NCBI GenBank assembly: GCA_020636995.1
Contig: JACJWU010000008.1
Coordinates: 26,352 to 90,351 of the forward strand
Origin: Actinomycetota bacterium
GTDB taxonomy: Bacteria; Actinomycetota; Actinomycetes; S36-B12; UBA10799
Reading direction: 5' to 3'
DNA: 64,000 nucleotides
The notes under the pieces are model-generated. The model did no database searches. It was not told the origin of the DNA and saw nothing but the letters and a program-made list of their open reading frames with translations. Of the stretch, positions 39,920 to 48,202 are shown piece by piece (position 1 is the stretch's first letter; every line of letters begins with the position of its first letter). Both the position numbers and the translations under genes were made by a program.

Positions 39920-41209
39920 ATGCAGCGCAGCTCCTCCCAGCGGTGGCTGGAACGCGCCCAGGCGGTCACCCCCGGCGGTGTGAACTCGCCGGTCCGGGCG
40001 TTCCGCGCAGTCGGCGGCCACCCGGTCTTCTTCGTCGGTGGCCAAGGGCCCTACGTCACAGATGTGGACGGCAACACCTACGTGGATCTGGTGGGGCAGT
40101 GGGGGCCGGCGCTGCTCGGCCACGCCCACCCCGCCGTTGTGCAGGCGGTACAGAGCGCGGCCGCCACCGGAATGGGTTTCGGCGCCCCCCACCCCAACGA
40201 GGTGGAACTGGCCGAGTTGATCGTCGAACGTGTCGCCCCCGTCGCGCAGGTGCGGCTGGTCAACTCCGGCACCGAAGCCACGATGAGCGCGATCCGGGTG
40301 GCCCGCGGCTTCACCGGCCGCGAGGTGGTGATCAAGTTCGCGGGCTGCTACCACGGTCACTCCGACGGCCTGCTCGCCTCGGCGGGCAGTGGGGTGGCGA
40401 CCCTCGGTCTGCCCGACAGCGCCGGGGTGACGAAGGACCAGACCGCGTCGACGCTGGTGCTGCCGTACAACGATCTGGCGGCGGTCGCGACCGCACTGCA
40501 CACCTTCGACGTGGCCGCGGTGATCACCGAGGCGGTGCCCGCGAACATGGGTGTCGTCCCGCCCGCACCCGGCTTCACGCAGGGCCTCGCGGGGCTGTGC
40601 AAGGAGAACGGCGCGCTGCTGATCAGCGACGAGGTCATGACCGGCTTCCGGGTCTCACCCAGCGGCTGGTTCGGCCTCGAAGGGGTGCCCGCCGACCTGT
40701 ACACCTACGGCAAGGTGATCGGTGGGGGGCTGCCGGTGGCCGCTTTCGGCGGTCGCGCGGACGTCATGCAGATGCTCGCCCCGCAAGGGCCGGTCTACCA
40801 GGCCGGCACGCTCTCCGGGAACCCCGTGGCCACCGCTGCGGGCTTGGCCATGCTCCGCAACGCGGACTACGCGGCCGTCGATGCTGCCGCCGAGCACGTG
40901 ATCGCGATGACGGACGAGGCACTGACGGCCGCCGGTGTGCCCCACACGATGCAGCGCGCGGGCAGTCTCTTCAGTTTCTTCTTCCGTGCCGAGCCGGTGA
41001 CCAACTACGACCAGGCACAGGACCAGGACACCAGTGCGTTCGCCGCGTTCCACGCCACCATGCTGGATGCGGGTGTGAGCCTGCCACCGTCGGCCTTCGA
41101 GGCCTGGTTCGTGAGCAGCGCCCACGATGAGCGAGCATTGGAACAGATCCAGCGCGCGCTGCCGGGGGCGGCCGAAGCCGCTGCCCGAGCCCGGGAGGAG
41201 TCCGCATGA
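39920..41209 (+). CDS. hemL: Glutamate-1-semialdehyde 2,1-aminomutase
   Basis: PLP enzyme converting glutamate-1-semialdehyde to 5-aminolevulinate, the substrate of HemB. The 429-residue protein has RAFRAVGGHPVFFVGGQGPY, LVNSGTEATMSAIRVARG (PLP phosphate region), ISDEVMTGFR (PLP-ring Asp) and the Schiff-base Lys265 in TYGKVIGGGLPVAAFGG. Start ATG 39920 precedes the typical SSSQRWLERAQAVTPGGVNSP front. It heads a run of overlapping genes for cytochrome c assembly, as in M. tuberculosis, so 5-aminolevulinate supply and cytochrome maturation share a transcript. Confidence 0.95.
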   Translation: MQRSSSQRWLERAQAVTPGGVNSPVRAFRAVGGHPVFFVGGQGPYVTDVDGNTYVDLVGQWGPALLGHAHPAVVQAVQSAAATGMGFGAPHPNEVELAELIVERVAPVAQVRLVNSGTEATMSAIRVARGFTGREVVIKFAGCYHGHSDGLLASAGSGVATLGLPDSAGVTKDQTASTLVLPYNDLAAVATALHTFDVAAVITEAVPANMGVVPPAPGFTQGLAGLCKENGALLISDEVMTGFRVSPSGWFGLEGVPADLYTYGKVIGGGLPVAAFGGRADVMQMLAPQGPVYQAGTLSGNPVATAAGLAMLRNADYAAVDAAAEHVIAMTDEALTAAGVPHTMQRAGSLFSFFFRAEPVTNYDQAQDQDTSAFAAFHATMLDAGVSLPPSAFEAWFVSSAHDERALEQIQRALPGAAEAAARAREESA

Positions 41210-41847
41210 CCGAGCGCACCACGGTCCACCTGTTGCGCCACGGCGAGGTGTACAACCCGGACAAGATCCTCTACGGCCGTCTGCCCGATTTCCACCTCTC
41301 GGACGTCGGCCAGCAGATGGCCGTCATGGTCGCGGACGCCCTGGAGACCCGCGACATCGCCGAGATCTGGTCGTCACCACTGGACCGGGCGCAGGAGACC
41401 GCCGCCCCGCTGGCGGACCGGCTCGGACTCACCCCGGTGATCGACGACCGGATCATCGAGGCCGACAACGTCTTCGAGGGGCAGCGGGTGTCCGTCGGCG
41501 ACGGGGTGTTGCGGCAGCCGAAGGCGTGGCGATACCTCTACAACCCGTTCAAGCCGTCCTGGGGCGAGCCCTACACGGATGTCGCGGCCCGCATGCGTTC
41601 CGCGGTGACCGCTGCCCGCCGCAGTGTCCGCGGACACGAGGCGCTGCTCGTCAGCCACCAACTGCCGGTCTGGATCTCCCGCCTGGACGCCGAAGGCCGC
41701 CGATTCGTGCACGACCCCCGCAAGCGCCAGTGCAACCTGGCGTCCCTGACGTCACTGACCTTCGACGACGATCGCCTCGTGTCCATCGTCTACACGGAGC
41801 CGGCGGCGTCGCTCTACCCGATCTCGACGAAGGGGGTCGGGGCGTAG
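41206..41847 (+). CDS. Histidine phosphatase family protein (phosphoglycerate mutase-like)
   Basis: Cytoplasmic phosphatase of the RHG superfamily, 213 residues. Phospho-His motif LLRHGEVYNPDK at the N-terminus, IWSSPLDRAQETAAPLADRL, and the second catalytic His in LLVSHQLPVWISRL. An RKRQCNLASLTSLTF segment precedes the C-terminus. The corresponding M. tuberculosis gene (Rv0525) also lies between hemL and resA; the substrate is unknown. ATG 41206 overlaps the hemL stop by four bases; the next gene starts on the base after its stop. Confidence 0.85.
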   Translation: MTERTTVHLLRHGEVYNPDKILYGRLPDFHLSDVGQQMAVMVADALETRDIAEIWSSPLDRAQETAAPLADRLGLTPVIDDRIIEADNVFEGQRVSVGDGVLRQPKAWRYLYNPFKPSWGEPYTDVAARMRSAVTAARRSVRGHEALLVSHQLPVWISRLDAEGRRFVHDPRKRQCNLASLTSLTFDDDRLVSIVYTEPAASLYPISTKGVGA

Positions 41848-42423
41848 GTGCGTAGGCGTTCACTGCTGCTCGGGGCGGTCCTCGTCCTCACCCTGGCCGC
41901 CGGTTGCTCGCAGGAGACCGGCGACGTCGGCCAGACCGACGGTTTTGTCGCCGGGGACGGCTCGTCGGTGATCCTGCCCGTCGACCAGCGACAGCCTGCG
42001 CCTGTCCTCACCGGGACCGACCTCAACGGTGATGCGGTCGACACCGCCACCTGGCAGGGATCCCCGGGAGTCATCAATGTGTGGGCCTCCTGGTGCGCAC
42101 CCTGTCGCGCTGAGGCTCCGGAGCTGGTCGCAGTGGCCAAGCAGAACCCCGACGTGAACTTCCTCGGCCTGGACACCCGCGACTCCGAAGCCCCGGCGCG
42201 GGCATTCGTGGAGAAGTTCGGGATCCCATATCCCAATCTGCCGGATCCGGACGGCCAGCTCGTGCTGAAGTTCTCCGGCAGCCTGCCGCCGCAGGCGATC
42301 CCTTCCACCTTGCTCATCGACAGCCAGGGCCGGGTCGCCGGACGTTTCCTGGGTGCGGTCGGTGCCGGCGAACTCGACGAGGCTCTGCAGCAACTGTCCG
42401 ACGAGGATGAGGCGGCACCGTGA
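41848..42423 (+). CDS. resA: TlpA/ResA-type thiol-disulfide oxidoreductase lipoprotein
   Basis: Extracytoplasmic thioredoxin-fold lipoprotein of 191 residues. Lipobox LAAGC with Cys20; thioredoxin domain from about residue 50 with the redox pair WCAPC (Cys83, Cys86) and the cis-Pro strand IPSTLLID. In system II cytochrome c biogenesis ResA reduces the apocytochrome haem-binding cysteines, itself being reduced by CcdA, the next gene. GTG 41848 abuts the stop of the phosphatase gene; its end overlaps ccdA (GTGA). Confidence 0.9.
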   Translation: MRRRSLLLGAVLVLTLAAGCSQETGDVGQTDGFVAGDGSSVILPVDQRQPAPVLTGTDLNGDAVDTATWQGSPGVINVWASWCAPCRAEAPELVAVAKQNPDVNFLGLDTRDSEAPARAFVEKFGIPYPNLPDPDGQLVLKFSGSLPPQAIPSTLLIDSQGRVAGRFLGAVGAGELDEALQQLSDEDEAAP

Positions 42424-43169
42424 GCGTCGCAGAGACGGTGACCGGCGGCTCGCTGCTGCTGGCCATCCCGCTGGCACTGCTGGCCGGCTTCGTGTCGTTC
42501 GCCAGCCCGTGCGTCCTGCCACTCGTGCCCGGCTACGTGGGTGTGGTCACGGGGATGACCGGCGCCGAGCTCGAGGAGCCCGTCGCGCCGAAGCACACGA
42601 AGATCCTCACCGGCGTCGGCCTGTTCATCCTCGGGTTCTCGGTGGTGTTCATCTCCTATGGCGCGCTACTGGGATACGCCGGGGAGGTGCTGCTGGAGTA
42701 CCAGGAGCCGATCCAGCGTGTCCTCGGCGTGGTGATCATCATCCTGGGCATCGGTTTCATGGGTGCCCTGCCGTGGCTGCAGCGCGAGGTGAAGTGGCAT
42801 GTGTCGCCCAACCTGGGGATGTGGACCGCGCCGGTGCTCGGCGTGTTGTTCGGACTCGGGTGGACCCCGTGCATCGGACCGACCCTGGCGGCCGTGCAGG
42901 CGCTGGTGTTCTCGGAGGGCTCGGCGCTACGGGGGGCGTTGCTCTCCCTCGCGTACTGCATCGGCCTCGGGGTGCCCTTCCTGATCATCGCTCTGGCCTT
43001 CCGGCGCATGGCCGGGACGGTGAAGTGGTTGCGCACCCATTCGTTGTGGGTGTTGAGGTTCGGTGGCGCAACGCTGATCCTGATCGGGGTGTTGCTGGTC
43101 ACCGGCCTGTGGAACGAGATCTCCATCTGGCTGCGGGTGTGGGCGGGCAGTTTCGAGGTGACCCTGTGA
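42420..43169 (+). CDS. ccdA: Cytochrome c biogenesis protein CcdA
   Basis: Six-helix membrane protein of 249 residues that carries electrons from cytoplasmic thioredoxin to ResA. The two redox cysteines are in the expected places: FASPCVLPL (Cys31, helix 1) and WTPCIGPTL (Cys151, helix 4). Start GTG 42420 and stop 43167-43169 overlap its neighbours resA and resB by four bases each, indicating tight translational coupling. Confidence 0.93.
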   Translation: MSVAETVTGGSLLLAIPLALLAGFVSFASPCVLPLVPGYVGVVTGMTGAELEEPVAPKHTKILTGVGLFILGFSVVFISYGALLGYAGEVLLEYQEPIQRVLGVVIIILGIGFMGALPWLQREVKWHVSPNLGMWTAPVLGVLFGLGWTPCIGPTLAAVQALVFSEGSALRGALLSLAYCIGLGVPFLIIALAFRRMAGTVKWLRTHSLWVLRFGGATLILIGVLLVTGLWNEISIWLRVWAGSFEVTL

Positions 43170-44698
43170 CGACCACGATGGAGCCGACCCGCAGCCAGGG
43201 GCCGCGACTGGGGGCGCGCGGTTGGCTGCGCTGGGGCTGGCGGACGCTGACGAGCATGCGCACGGCGCTGATCCTGCTGCTGCTGCTCGCCCTGGCGAGC
43301 ATCCCGGGTTCGGTCTTCCCGCAGCGGGGGACCGACGCGGCGGCTGTCAACGAGTGGATCAACGCGAACCCGCAGGTCGGGCCATGGCTGGATCGGCTGG
43401 GGATGTTCGACGTCTTCGCGGCGCCGTGGTTCGCCGCGGTCTACCTGTTGCTGATCGTGTCCCTGATCGGCTGCATCGTGCCGCGCACCGCGGACTTCCT
43501 GCGCACGGTACGCAAACCCCCGCCCGCCGCCCCGTCACGGCTGTCCCGGATGCCGGCCTACGAGCGGACCCCCGCGGTCCCGGAGGCACTGGACCTCGCG
43601 GAGGAGTACCTGCAGCAACGGCACTGGCGGGTGCGCCGGGAGACCGATGCGATCTCCGCCGAGAAGGGCTACGTGCAGGAGGTGGGCAACCTGATCTTCC
43701 ACCTGTGTTTCATCTTCCTGCTGCTCGCGGTGGCGGTGGGTGGGTTGTTCGGGTGGTCGGCCAAGGTGATCGTGGTCGAGGGCCGTGGGTTCACCGGTTC
43801 ACTGACCCAGTTCGACTCGTTCCGTAGCGGCCGGTTCGTGGACCCGGACCGGATCGCGCCGTTCTCGGTGGTCCTCGAGCAGTTCACCGCCACCTTCCAG
43901 GAGACCGGGCAGCAGGCCGGCGCGCCCCGGCAGTTCGAGGCCGAAGCGTTGGTCAGTGAGCGACCGGATGCCGCGCCGACCCAGCAGGAGTTCAGCGTCA
44001 ACTCGCCGCTGGTGTTGCCCGGGGTGAAGGTCTTCCTCACCGGGCACGGGTACGCACCCGAGATCAAAGTCACGCGCCCGGACGGCACGGTCATCTTCGA
44101 CGACGCGGTGGTCTTCCTGCCGCGCGACGGCAACCTCACCTCTTCGGGTGTGGTGAAGGTCCCCGATGTCGAGCCGGGATTCGCCCTGACGGGGCTCTTC
44201 CTGCCCACCGCGACCATCGACCCGGTGATGGGTCCGGTTTCGACCTTTCCGGCCGCCAGGGACCCACAACTGTTCCTCGGGGCGTTCACCGGGGACGTCC
44301 CGACCGGCGGCAACGTCTACAAACTCGATACCAGCGGGTTGGACCGGGTGGGGACGAAGGCGCTGCGACCGGGGGAGACCTGGACGCTGCCCGACGGCAC
44401 CGAGGTCGAATTCGTGGGCTACCGCGACTTCGCGAACTTGTCATTGGCCCATGACCCGGGCCGGTGGCTGGCCCTGGTGGCCGCGGCGCTGGTGATCGTG
44501 GGTGTGTCCATGTCGTTGCTGCTGCAGCGCCGACGCGTCTGGGTCCGGCTGGTGCCCGGAGTGGATACAGTGGGGGGGACCGTCGACGTGGCGGGCCTGA
44601 GCCGGTCCGGGGGTGGACGGGTGCACGAGGACGTGGCCGAGATCGTTACCGTGGTGCACAACCGGCAGAGAACGGAAGATGAGACATGGCACAACTGA
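43166..44698 (+). CDS. resB: Cytochrome c biogenesis protein ResB
   Basis: Membrane subunit of the system II haem lyase, 510 residues. Four helices: TALILLLLLALASIPGSVFPQ, AAVYLLLIVSLIGCIVP, LIFHLCFIFLLLAVAVGGLFGW and WLALVAAALVIVGVSMSLLL. A large extracytoplasmic domain lies between helices 3 and 4 (about 190-430). The SIPGSVFPQ and GNLIFHLCF segments are typical of ResB. GTG 43166 overlaps the ccdA stop (GTGA); the frame is open further upstream but antisense to nothing coding. Its 3' end overlaps ccsB by 13 bases. Confidence 0.92.
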   Translation: MTTTMEPTRSQGPRLGARGWLRWGWRTLTSMRTALILLLLLALASIPGSVFPQRGTDAAAVNEWINANPQVGPWLDRLGMFDVFAAPWFAAVYLLLIVSLIGCIVPRTADFLRTVRKPPPAAPSRLSRMPAYERTPAVPEALDLAEEYLQQRHWRVRRETDAISAEKGYVQEVGNLIFHLCFIFLLLAVAVGGLFGWSAKVIVVEGRGFTGSLTQFDSFRSGRFVDPDRIAPFSVVLEQFTATFQETGQQAGAPRQFEAEALVSERPDAAPTQQEFSVNSPLVLPGVKVFLTGHGYAPEIKVTRPDGTVIFDDAVVFLPRDGNLTSSGVVKVPDVEPGFALTGLFLPTATIDPVMGPVSTFPAARDPQLFLGAFTGDVPTGGNVYKLDTSGLDRVGTKALRPGETWTLPDGTEVEFVGYRDFANLSLAHDPGRWLALVAAALVIVGVSMSLLLQRRRVWVRLVPGVDTVGGTVDVAGLSRSGGGRVHEDVAEIVTVVHNRQRTEDETWHN

Positions 44699-45606
44699 GC
44701 AACACCGCCGTCTACGCGTCGATGCTGGTGTACGCACTGGCGCTGTTCGCGTTCGCCGCGTCGCTGGCGGCCCGCCGCGTGCCGCTGCCCAGTTCCCAGA
44801 AGGTCCTCGTCGGCCCGGCCGGCGCGACCGCGACCGAGCAGCAGTCGCATGACGAGCCGGGTCGCAAGTCCGGGAACATCGCCATCTCCTTGACGTGGCT
44901 GGCCACCGGCCTGCTGATCGTGGGCTTCGTGCTCCGTGGGCTCGCGGCAGAGCGGTTCCCGCTGGGCAACATGTACGAGTTCTCGCTCGGTGCGGCCATC
45001 GCCGTCGCGCTCGTGTACCTCATCGCCGCCTCCCGCACCGACCTGCGGTGGCTCGGCGTGTGGGTGGTCGGTGCCGTGCTCCTGACGCTCGGCGTGGCCG
45101 TCACGTTGTTGTACACCGAGTCGGCGCAACTGGTGCCGGCGCTGAAGTCCTGGTGGTTGGTGATCCACGTCAGCGCCGCTGCCGTGTCGGGCGGTGCGTT
45201 CACGCTCAGCGCAGGTCTGATCGTAGCGTATCTGATCAAGCAGCGTGCCGAGGACCGCGGGACGGCCGGCAAGGGTCTGGCGAGCAGGCTGCCGAGTGCG
45301 GAGCGCCTGGACGGTCTGGCCTACCGGACGATCGCGTTCGTGTTCCCGGTGTGGACCTTCGCCGTCATCGCCGGCGCCATCTGGGCGGAGAACGCGTGGG
45401 GTCGCTACTGGGGCTGGGACCCCAAGGAGACCTGGGCCTTCATCACGTGGGTGATCTACGCCGGCTACCTACACGCCCGCTCGACGGCGGGATGGAAGGG
45501 GCGCAAGGCCGCAGTCATCGGGCTGATCGGATTCCTGGCCTTCCTGATCAACTACTTCGGGGTGAACCTCTTCGCCACCGGGCTGCACTCCTACTCAGGG
45601 GTCTGA
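44686..45606 (+). CDS. ccsB: Cytochrome c biogenesis protein CcsB (ResC), haem handling subunit
   Basis: Integral membrane protein of 306 residues of the haem-handling family. The extracytoplasmic tryptophan-rich WWD motif is NAWGRYWGWDPKETWAF; conserved His residues flank it (WWLVIHVSAA; GYLHARST; GLHSYSG). Together with ResB it exports haem and ligates it to apocytochrome c. ATG 44686 lies within the end of resB. Last gene of hemL-phosphatase-resA-ccdA-resB-ccsB; the next gene is on the other strand two bases downstream. Confidence 0.93.
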   Translation: MAQLSNTAVYASMLVYALALFAFAASLAARRVPLPSSQKVLVGPAGATATEQQSHDEPGRKSGNIAISLTWLATGLLIVGFVLRGLAAERFPLGNMYEFSLGAAIAVALVYLIAASRTDLRWLGVWVVGAVLLTLGVAVTLLYTESAQLVPALKSWWLVIHVSAAAVSGGAFTLSAGLIVAYLIKQRAEDRGTAGKGLASRLPSAERLDGLAYRTIAFVFPVWTFAVIAGAIWAENAWGRYWGWDPKETWAFITWVIYAGYLHARSTAGWKGRKAAVIGLIGFLAFLINYFGVNLFATGLHSYSGV

Positions 45607-45608
45607 GC

Positions 45609-45851
45609 TCACTGCGGCGTGCCGCGCAGGAAATCCGGGTCGTCGTCGGGTCCGAGGTAGCGCGGGCCGTCCTCGGGGTACCGGCCCAGGAACAGCCACA
45701 GCAGCGCCCCGACCACCGGGAGCAGCAGGATCGCCAGGGTCCACAGGAACCGGCTGCCGCCGCGTACATCGGCGGGGGGGACCTGCCACACGTCGATCAG
45801 GGCGAAGATCGTCAGCCCCAGGGCGACGATTATGAGAACCACCTTGACCAT
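45609..45851 (-). CDS. PLDc_N domain small membrane protein
   Basis: Predicted 80-residue protein with two helices: VVLIIVALGLTIFALIDVW and FLWTLAILLLPVVGALLWLFL, followed by GRYPEDGPRYLGPDDDPDFL. The W-x-L-A-I-L-L-L-P-x-x-G-x-x-x-W-x-x-x-G-R pattern is the phospholipase D/nuclease N-terminal membrane module, here free-standing as commonly seen in Actinobacteria. Function unknown. ATG 45851 is preferred over an in-frame start nine codons upstream because it begins at the helix. Convergent with ccsB, two bases apart. Confidence 0.75.
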   Translation of the reverse strand: MVKVVLIIVALGLTIFALIDVWQVPPADVRGGSRFLWTLAILLLPVVGALLWLFLGRYPEDGPRYLGPDDDPDFLRGTPQ

Positions 45852-45964
45852 GATTCGATGGTACGCCGCCGAGGGCAAGCCGGCAGTCCCGCAACGTCGT
45901 GCGCGGGTGATCCGCGCGGAGGGGGGAGGGTGCTGCCGGACGGGGCCCGACGTACCCTGGAACG

Positions 45965-46276
45965 GTGACTGCTGGTCGTGCCTTCTTCGTGTACACGGGT
46001 CTTCGGATCCTGCTGCTGCTGGCGGTGGGCGGACTGCTCTACCTGACCGGTGCGCGAGGGTTCCTGCTGTTGATCCTGGCCTTCCTGGTCAGTGGGGCGC
46101 TGAGCCTGGTGTGGCTGGATCGCCCGCGGGCACAGATGAGCCGCGGCTTCGGCAACGCGGTCGGCCGGGTCAACGACCGGATCGATGCCGCGGCGGCTGC
46201 TGAGGACGAGCCCGACCCGCAGCCGGGGGACTCAGAGCAGGAAGCCGACGCCGAGACCGAGTCCCGCCAGAAGTAG
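45965..46276 (+). CDS. DUF4229 family membrane protein
   Basis: Predicted 103-residue protein: two helices (FFVYTGLRILLLLAVGGLLYL and FLLLILAFLVSGALSLVWL), then the basic segment DRPRAQMSRGFGNAVGRVN and an acidic tail rich in Glu and Asp. Layout fits DUF4229, which commonly sits next to menA in Actinobacteria. Its last 45 bases overlap the end of menA on the other strand. Start GTG 45965. Confidence 0.75.
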   Translation: MTAGRAFFVYTGLRILLLLAVGGLLYLTGARGFLLLILAFLVSGALSLVWLDRPRAQMSRGFGNAVGRVNDRIDAAAAAEDEPDPQPGDSEQEADAETESRQK

Positions 46277-47119
46277 CGCCAACGACTGCATCTGCAGCAC
46301 GGGTATCAGCCCGCGCCCGTAGGCGTGTTCGAGGACGTCCTGCGAGGCCTTCACCGCAGGCACGGCACCGGCCATGCCGAGCAGTGCCCATGGCGACGTG
46401 GCCAGCCCGACCCACGCCACCAGGACGAACGCGATGATGTTGGCTGTGGCGAACAGGCGGCGGGTGCGCTCGTCGCCGAGGCGCACCGCGAGAGTGTGTT
46501 TGCCGGACTGCTCGTCGAGTTCCCGGTCGCGCAGGTTGTTGGCGACCAGGATGTCGACCGTGAGCAGGCCGATGGCGATCGACACGACGACCGCGATCGG
46601 CCAGATGTCCCCCCCGGTGACCAGAGTTGTTCCGCAGACCGCGACCGGGCCGAAGAACACGAAGACGAACACCTCGCCGAGTCCGATGTAGCCGTACGGC
46701 CGGGATCCCCCGGTGTAGGCGTAGGCGGACAACACCGCGGCGATGCCGATCGGCAGCAGGATCCACTGCCCGCTCAGCAGCACCAGTGCCAGCCCCGCGA
46801 TGGCCGCCACGGCCAGGCTGGCGAGGGCGGCCATCTTGACCTGCCGGGCCGCAGCGAGCCCTTGTCCGACCAGTCGGACGGGCCCGACGCGCACCTCATC
46901 GGTACCCCGTACGCCATCGCTGTAGTCGTTGAAGTAGTTCACGCCGACTTGCAGCGCGAGGGCGACCAGTAGTGCCAGCAGGCCATTGCGCACCACGGCT
47001 GGGGTCGACAGCGCAGTGCCCGTGTGGACGGTCACACCGAGTCCGGCGACGACCGGGGCGATCGCGGCCGGCAATGTGCGCGGCCGGGCTCCGGCGATCC
47101 ACTCACTGACGCTGGCCAC
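46232..47119 (-). CDS. menA: 1,4-dihydroxy-2-naphthoate polyprenyltransferase
   Basis: UbiA-family membrane prenyltransferase of 295 residues, attaching the isoprenoid chain to 1,4-dihydroxy-2-naphthoate to give demethylmenaquinone. Prenyl-diphosphate/Mg motifs are NYFNDYSDGVRGTD (first Asp-rich loop) and NNLRDRELDEQSGKHTLAVRLG (second). GTG 47119 is chosen: AGGAGA precedes it by about five bases and the product starts MASVSEWIAGARPRTLPAA, as in mycobacterial MenA. An ATG at 47158 is in frame but overlaps menE more. Downstream of and overlapping menE by 17 bases; 3' end overlaps DUF4229 convergently. Confidence 0.92.
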   Translation of the reverse strand: MASVSEWIAGARPRTLPAAIAPVVAGLGVTVHTGTALSTPAVVRNGLLALLVALALQVGVNYFNDYSDGVRGTDEVRVGPVRLVGQGLAAARQVKMAALASLAVAAIAGLALVLLSGQWILLPIGIAAVLSAYAYTGGSRPYGYIGLGEVFVFVFFGPVAVCGTTLVTGGDIWPIAVVVSIAIGLLTVDILVANNLRDRELDEQSGKHTLAVRLGDERTRRLFATANIIAFVLVAWVGLATSPWALLGMAGAVPAVKASQDVLEHAYGRGLIPVLQMQSLALLLAGLGLGVGFLL

Positions 47120-48083
47120 GTGCTCTCCTGAGAAGTTCCTGGCGATCGGGTTTGCCATTGTCCAACCGCGGTAACCGGTTCTCGGCGTCCTCGGTGAAGA
47201 CCACCACACGGTAGCCGTCCACGTCGTCCGGGACCGCGATCGCCACGGCTTCGGTCGTCCCCGGTCGGCGCAGGGCCTTCTCCTCGTAGTCGCGCAGGCG
47301 ACGGTTGATCCCCTTCACCGGGACCTGGTCGTCGCAACGGCCGTCCACGACCAACCGGCCGTCGTGCCAGTGACCGAGGTCCCCGGTCGGCCACGGCCTG
47401 GGCAGCGTGGGTCCGGGGACGTAGCCCCTCGCCACATTCGGCCCGTCCACGTGGATCTGACCCGCGTGGATACTCACCTCCACACCGGTCCAGGGCACAC
47501 CGTCGTAGACGCAGCCGCCGAGCGTCTCCGTGGCGCCATAGGTGGCGATCGCGTGGATGCCGAGGCTGTCGCACCGCTGGCGCAGTCCTGGTGGAAAGGG
47601 ACCGCCGCCGATCAGGACGGCGCGCATCGACTGCAGGAGCCGTACCCCGGAGTCGATGTCGAGCAGACGGGCCAGCTGCGTGCTGACCATCGACGTCGCA
47701 TCCGCCCCACCCGGATACCACCGCGTCAGTTCCGAGGCGTCGAACCTCCCGCCGAGACCGGGCCAGACCACGGGTGCCGGCTCGCTACGGGCAAGGGTCA
47801 TGAAACCGCCGGTGGCGTAGGGGCTCATCAGCAGCAACCACCGCCAGCCGTCGTCGTCCAGCACCCGCCGTGAGCTGTGCACCGCCCACTCGATGGCCTC
47901 GAACGTGTGCCCCACGGACTTGGCCGCACCTGTGCTCCCCGACGTCCGCAGCACCACCTCGGCCGAATCCGACGAAACCGGCGAAGCTGTGCCCGGCATC
48001 GCGAAGGGTGAGCGGCGCCGCAGATGATCGCGGATGCGCGCGGCGGCCGCGTCGGGGGCCTCACCGGCAGGCAGCGTGATCAC
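47103..48083 (-). CDS. menE: o-Succinylbenzoate-CoA ligase (short form)
   Basis: Adenylate-forming enzyme making o-succinylbenzoyl-CoA, the substrate of MenB. At about 326 residues it is short, like mycobacterial MenE, lacking much of the N-terminal ANL subdomain. Motifs: LRTSGSTGAAKSVGHTFEA (phosphate loop), IATYGATETLGGCVYDG, WPTGDLGHW and the hinge VDGRCDDQVPVKGINRRL, which carries the Gly-x-Asn Lys region. Start GTG 48083 gives VITLPAGEAPDAAAARI; longer in-frame starts add low-quality sequence. First gene of the minus-strand menE-menA pair, divergent from menB. Confidence 0.88.
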   Translation of the reverse strand: MITLPAGEAPDAAAARIRDHLRRRSPFAMPGTASPVSSDSAEVVLRTSGSTGAAKSVGHTFEAIEWAVHSSRRVLDDDGWRWLLLMSPYATGGFMTLARSEPAPVVWPGLGGRFDASELTRWYPGGADATSMVSTQLARLLDIDSGVRLLQSMRAVLIGGGPFPPGLRQRCDSLGIHAIATYGATETLGGCVYDGVPWTGVEVSIHAGQIHVDGPNVARGYVPGPTLPRPWPTGDLGHWHDGRLVVDGRCDDQVPVKGINRRLRDYEEKALRRPGTTEAVAIAVPDDVDGYRVVVFTEDAENRLPRLDNGKPDRQELLRRARGQRQ

Positions 48084-48202
48084 CCGTCCATTGTGCGCGC
48101 CGCACCGGTGTTGGTGGTGGGAGGTGGATGCCGCGGGGGGAGGGCCCACCCGTGGATCGGGCGCCGGGCGCAGGGCCGAGCCGCCCGTCGTAGCCTTGTC
48201 GC

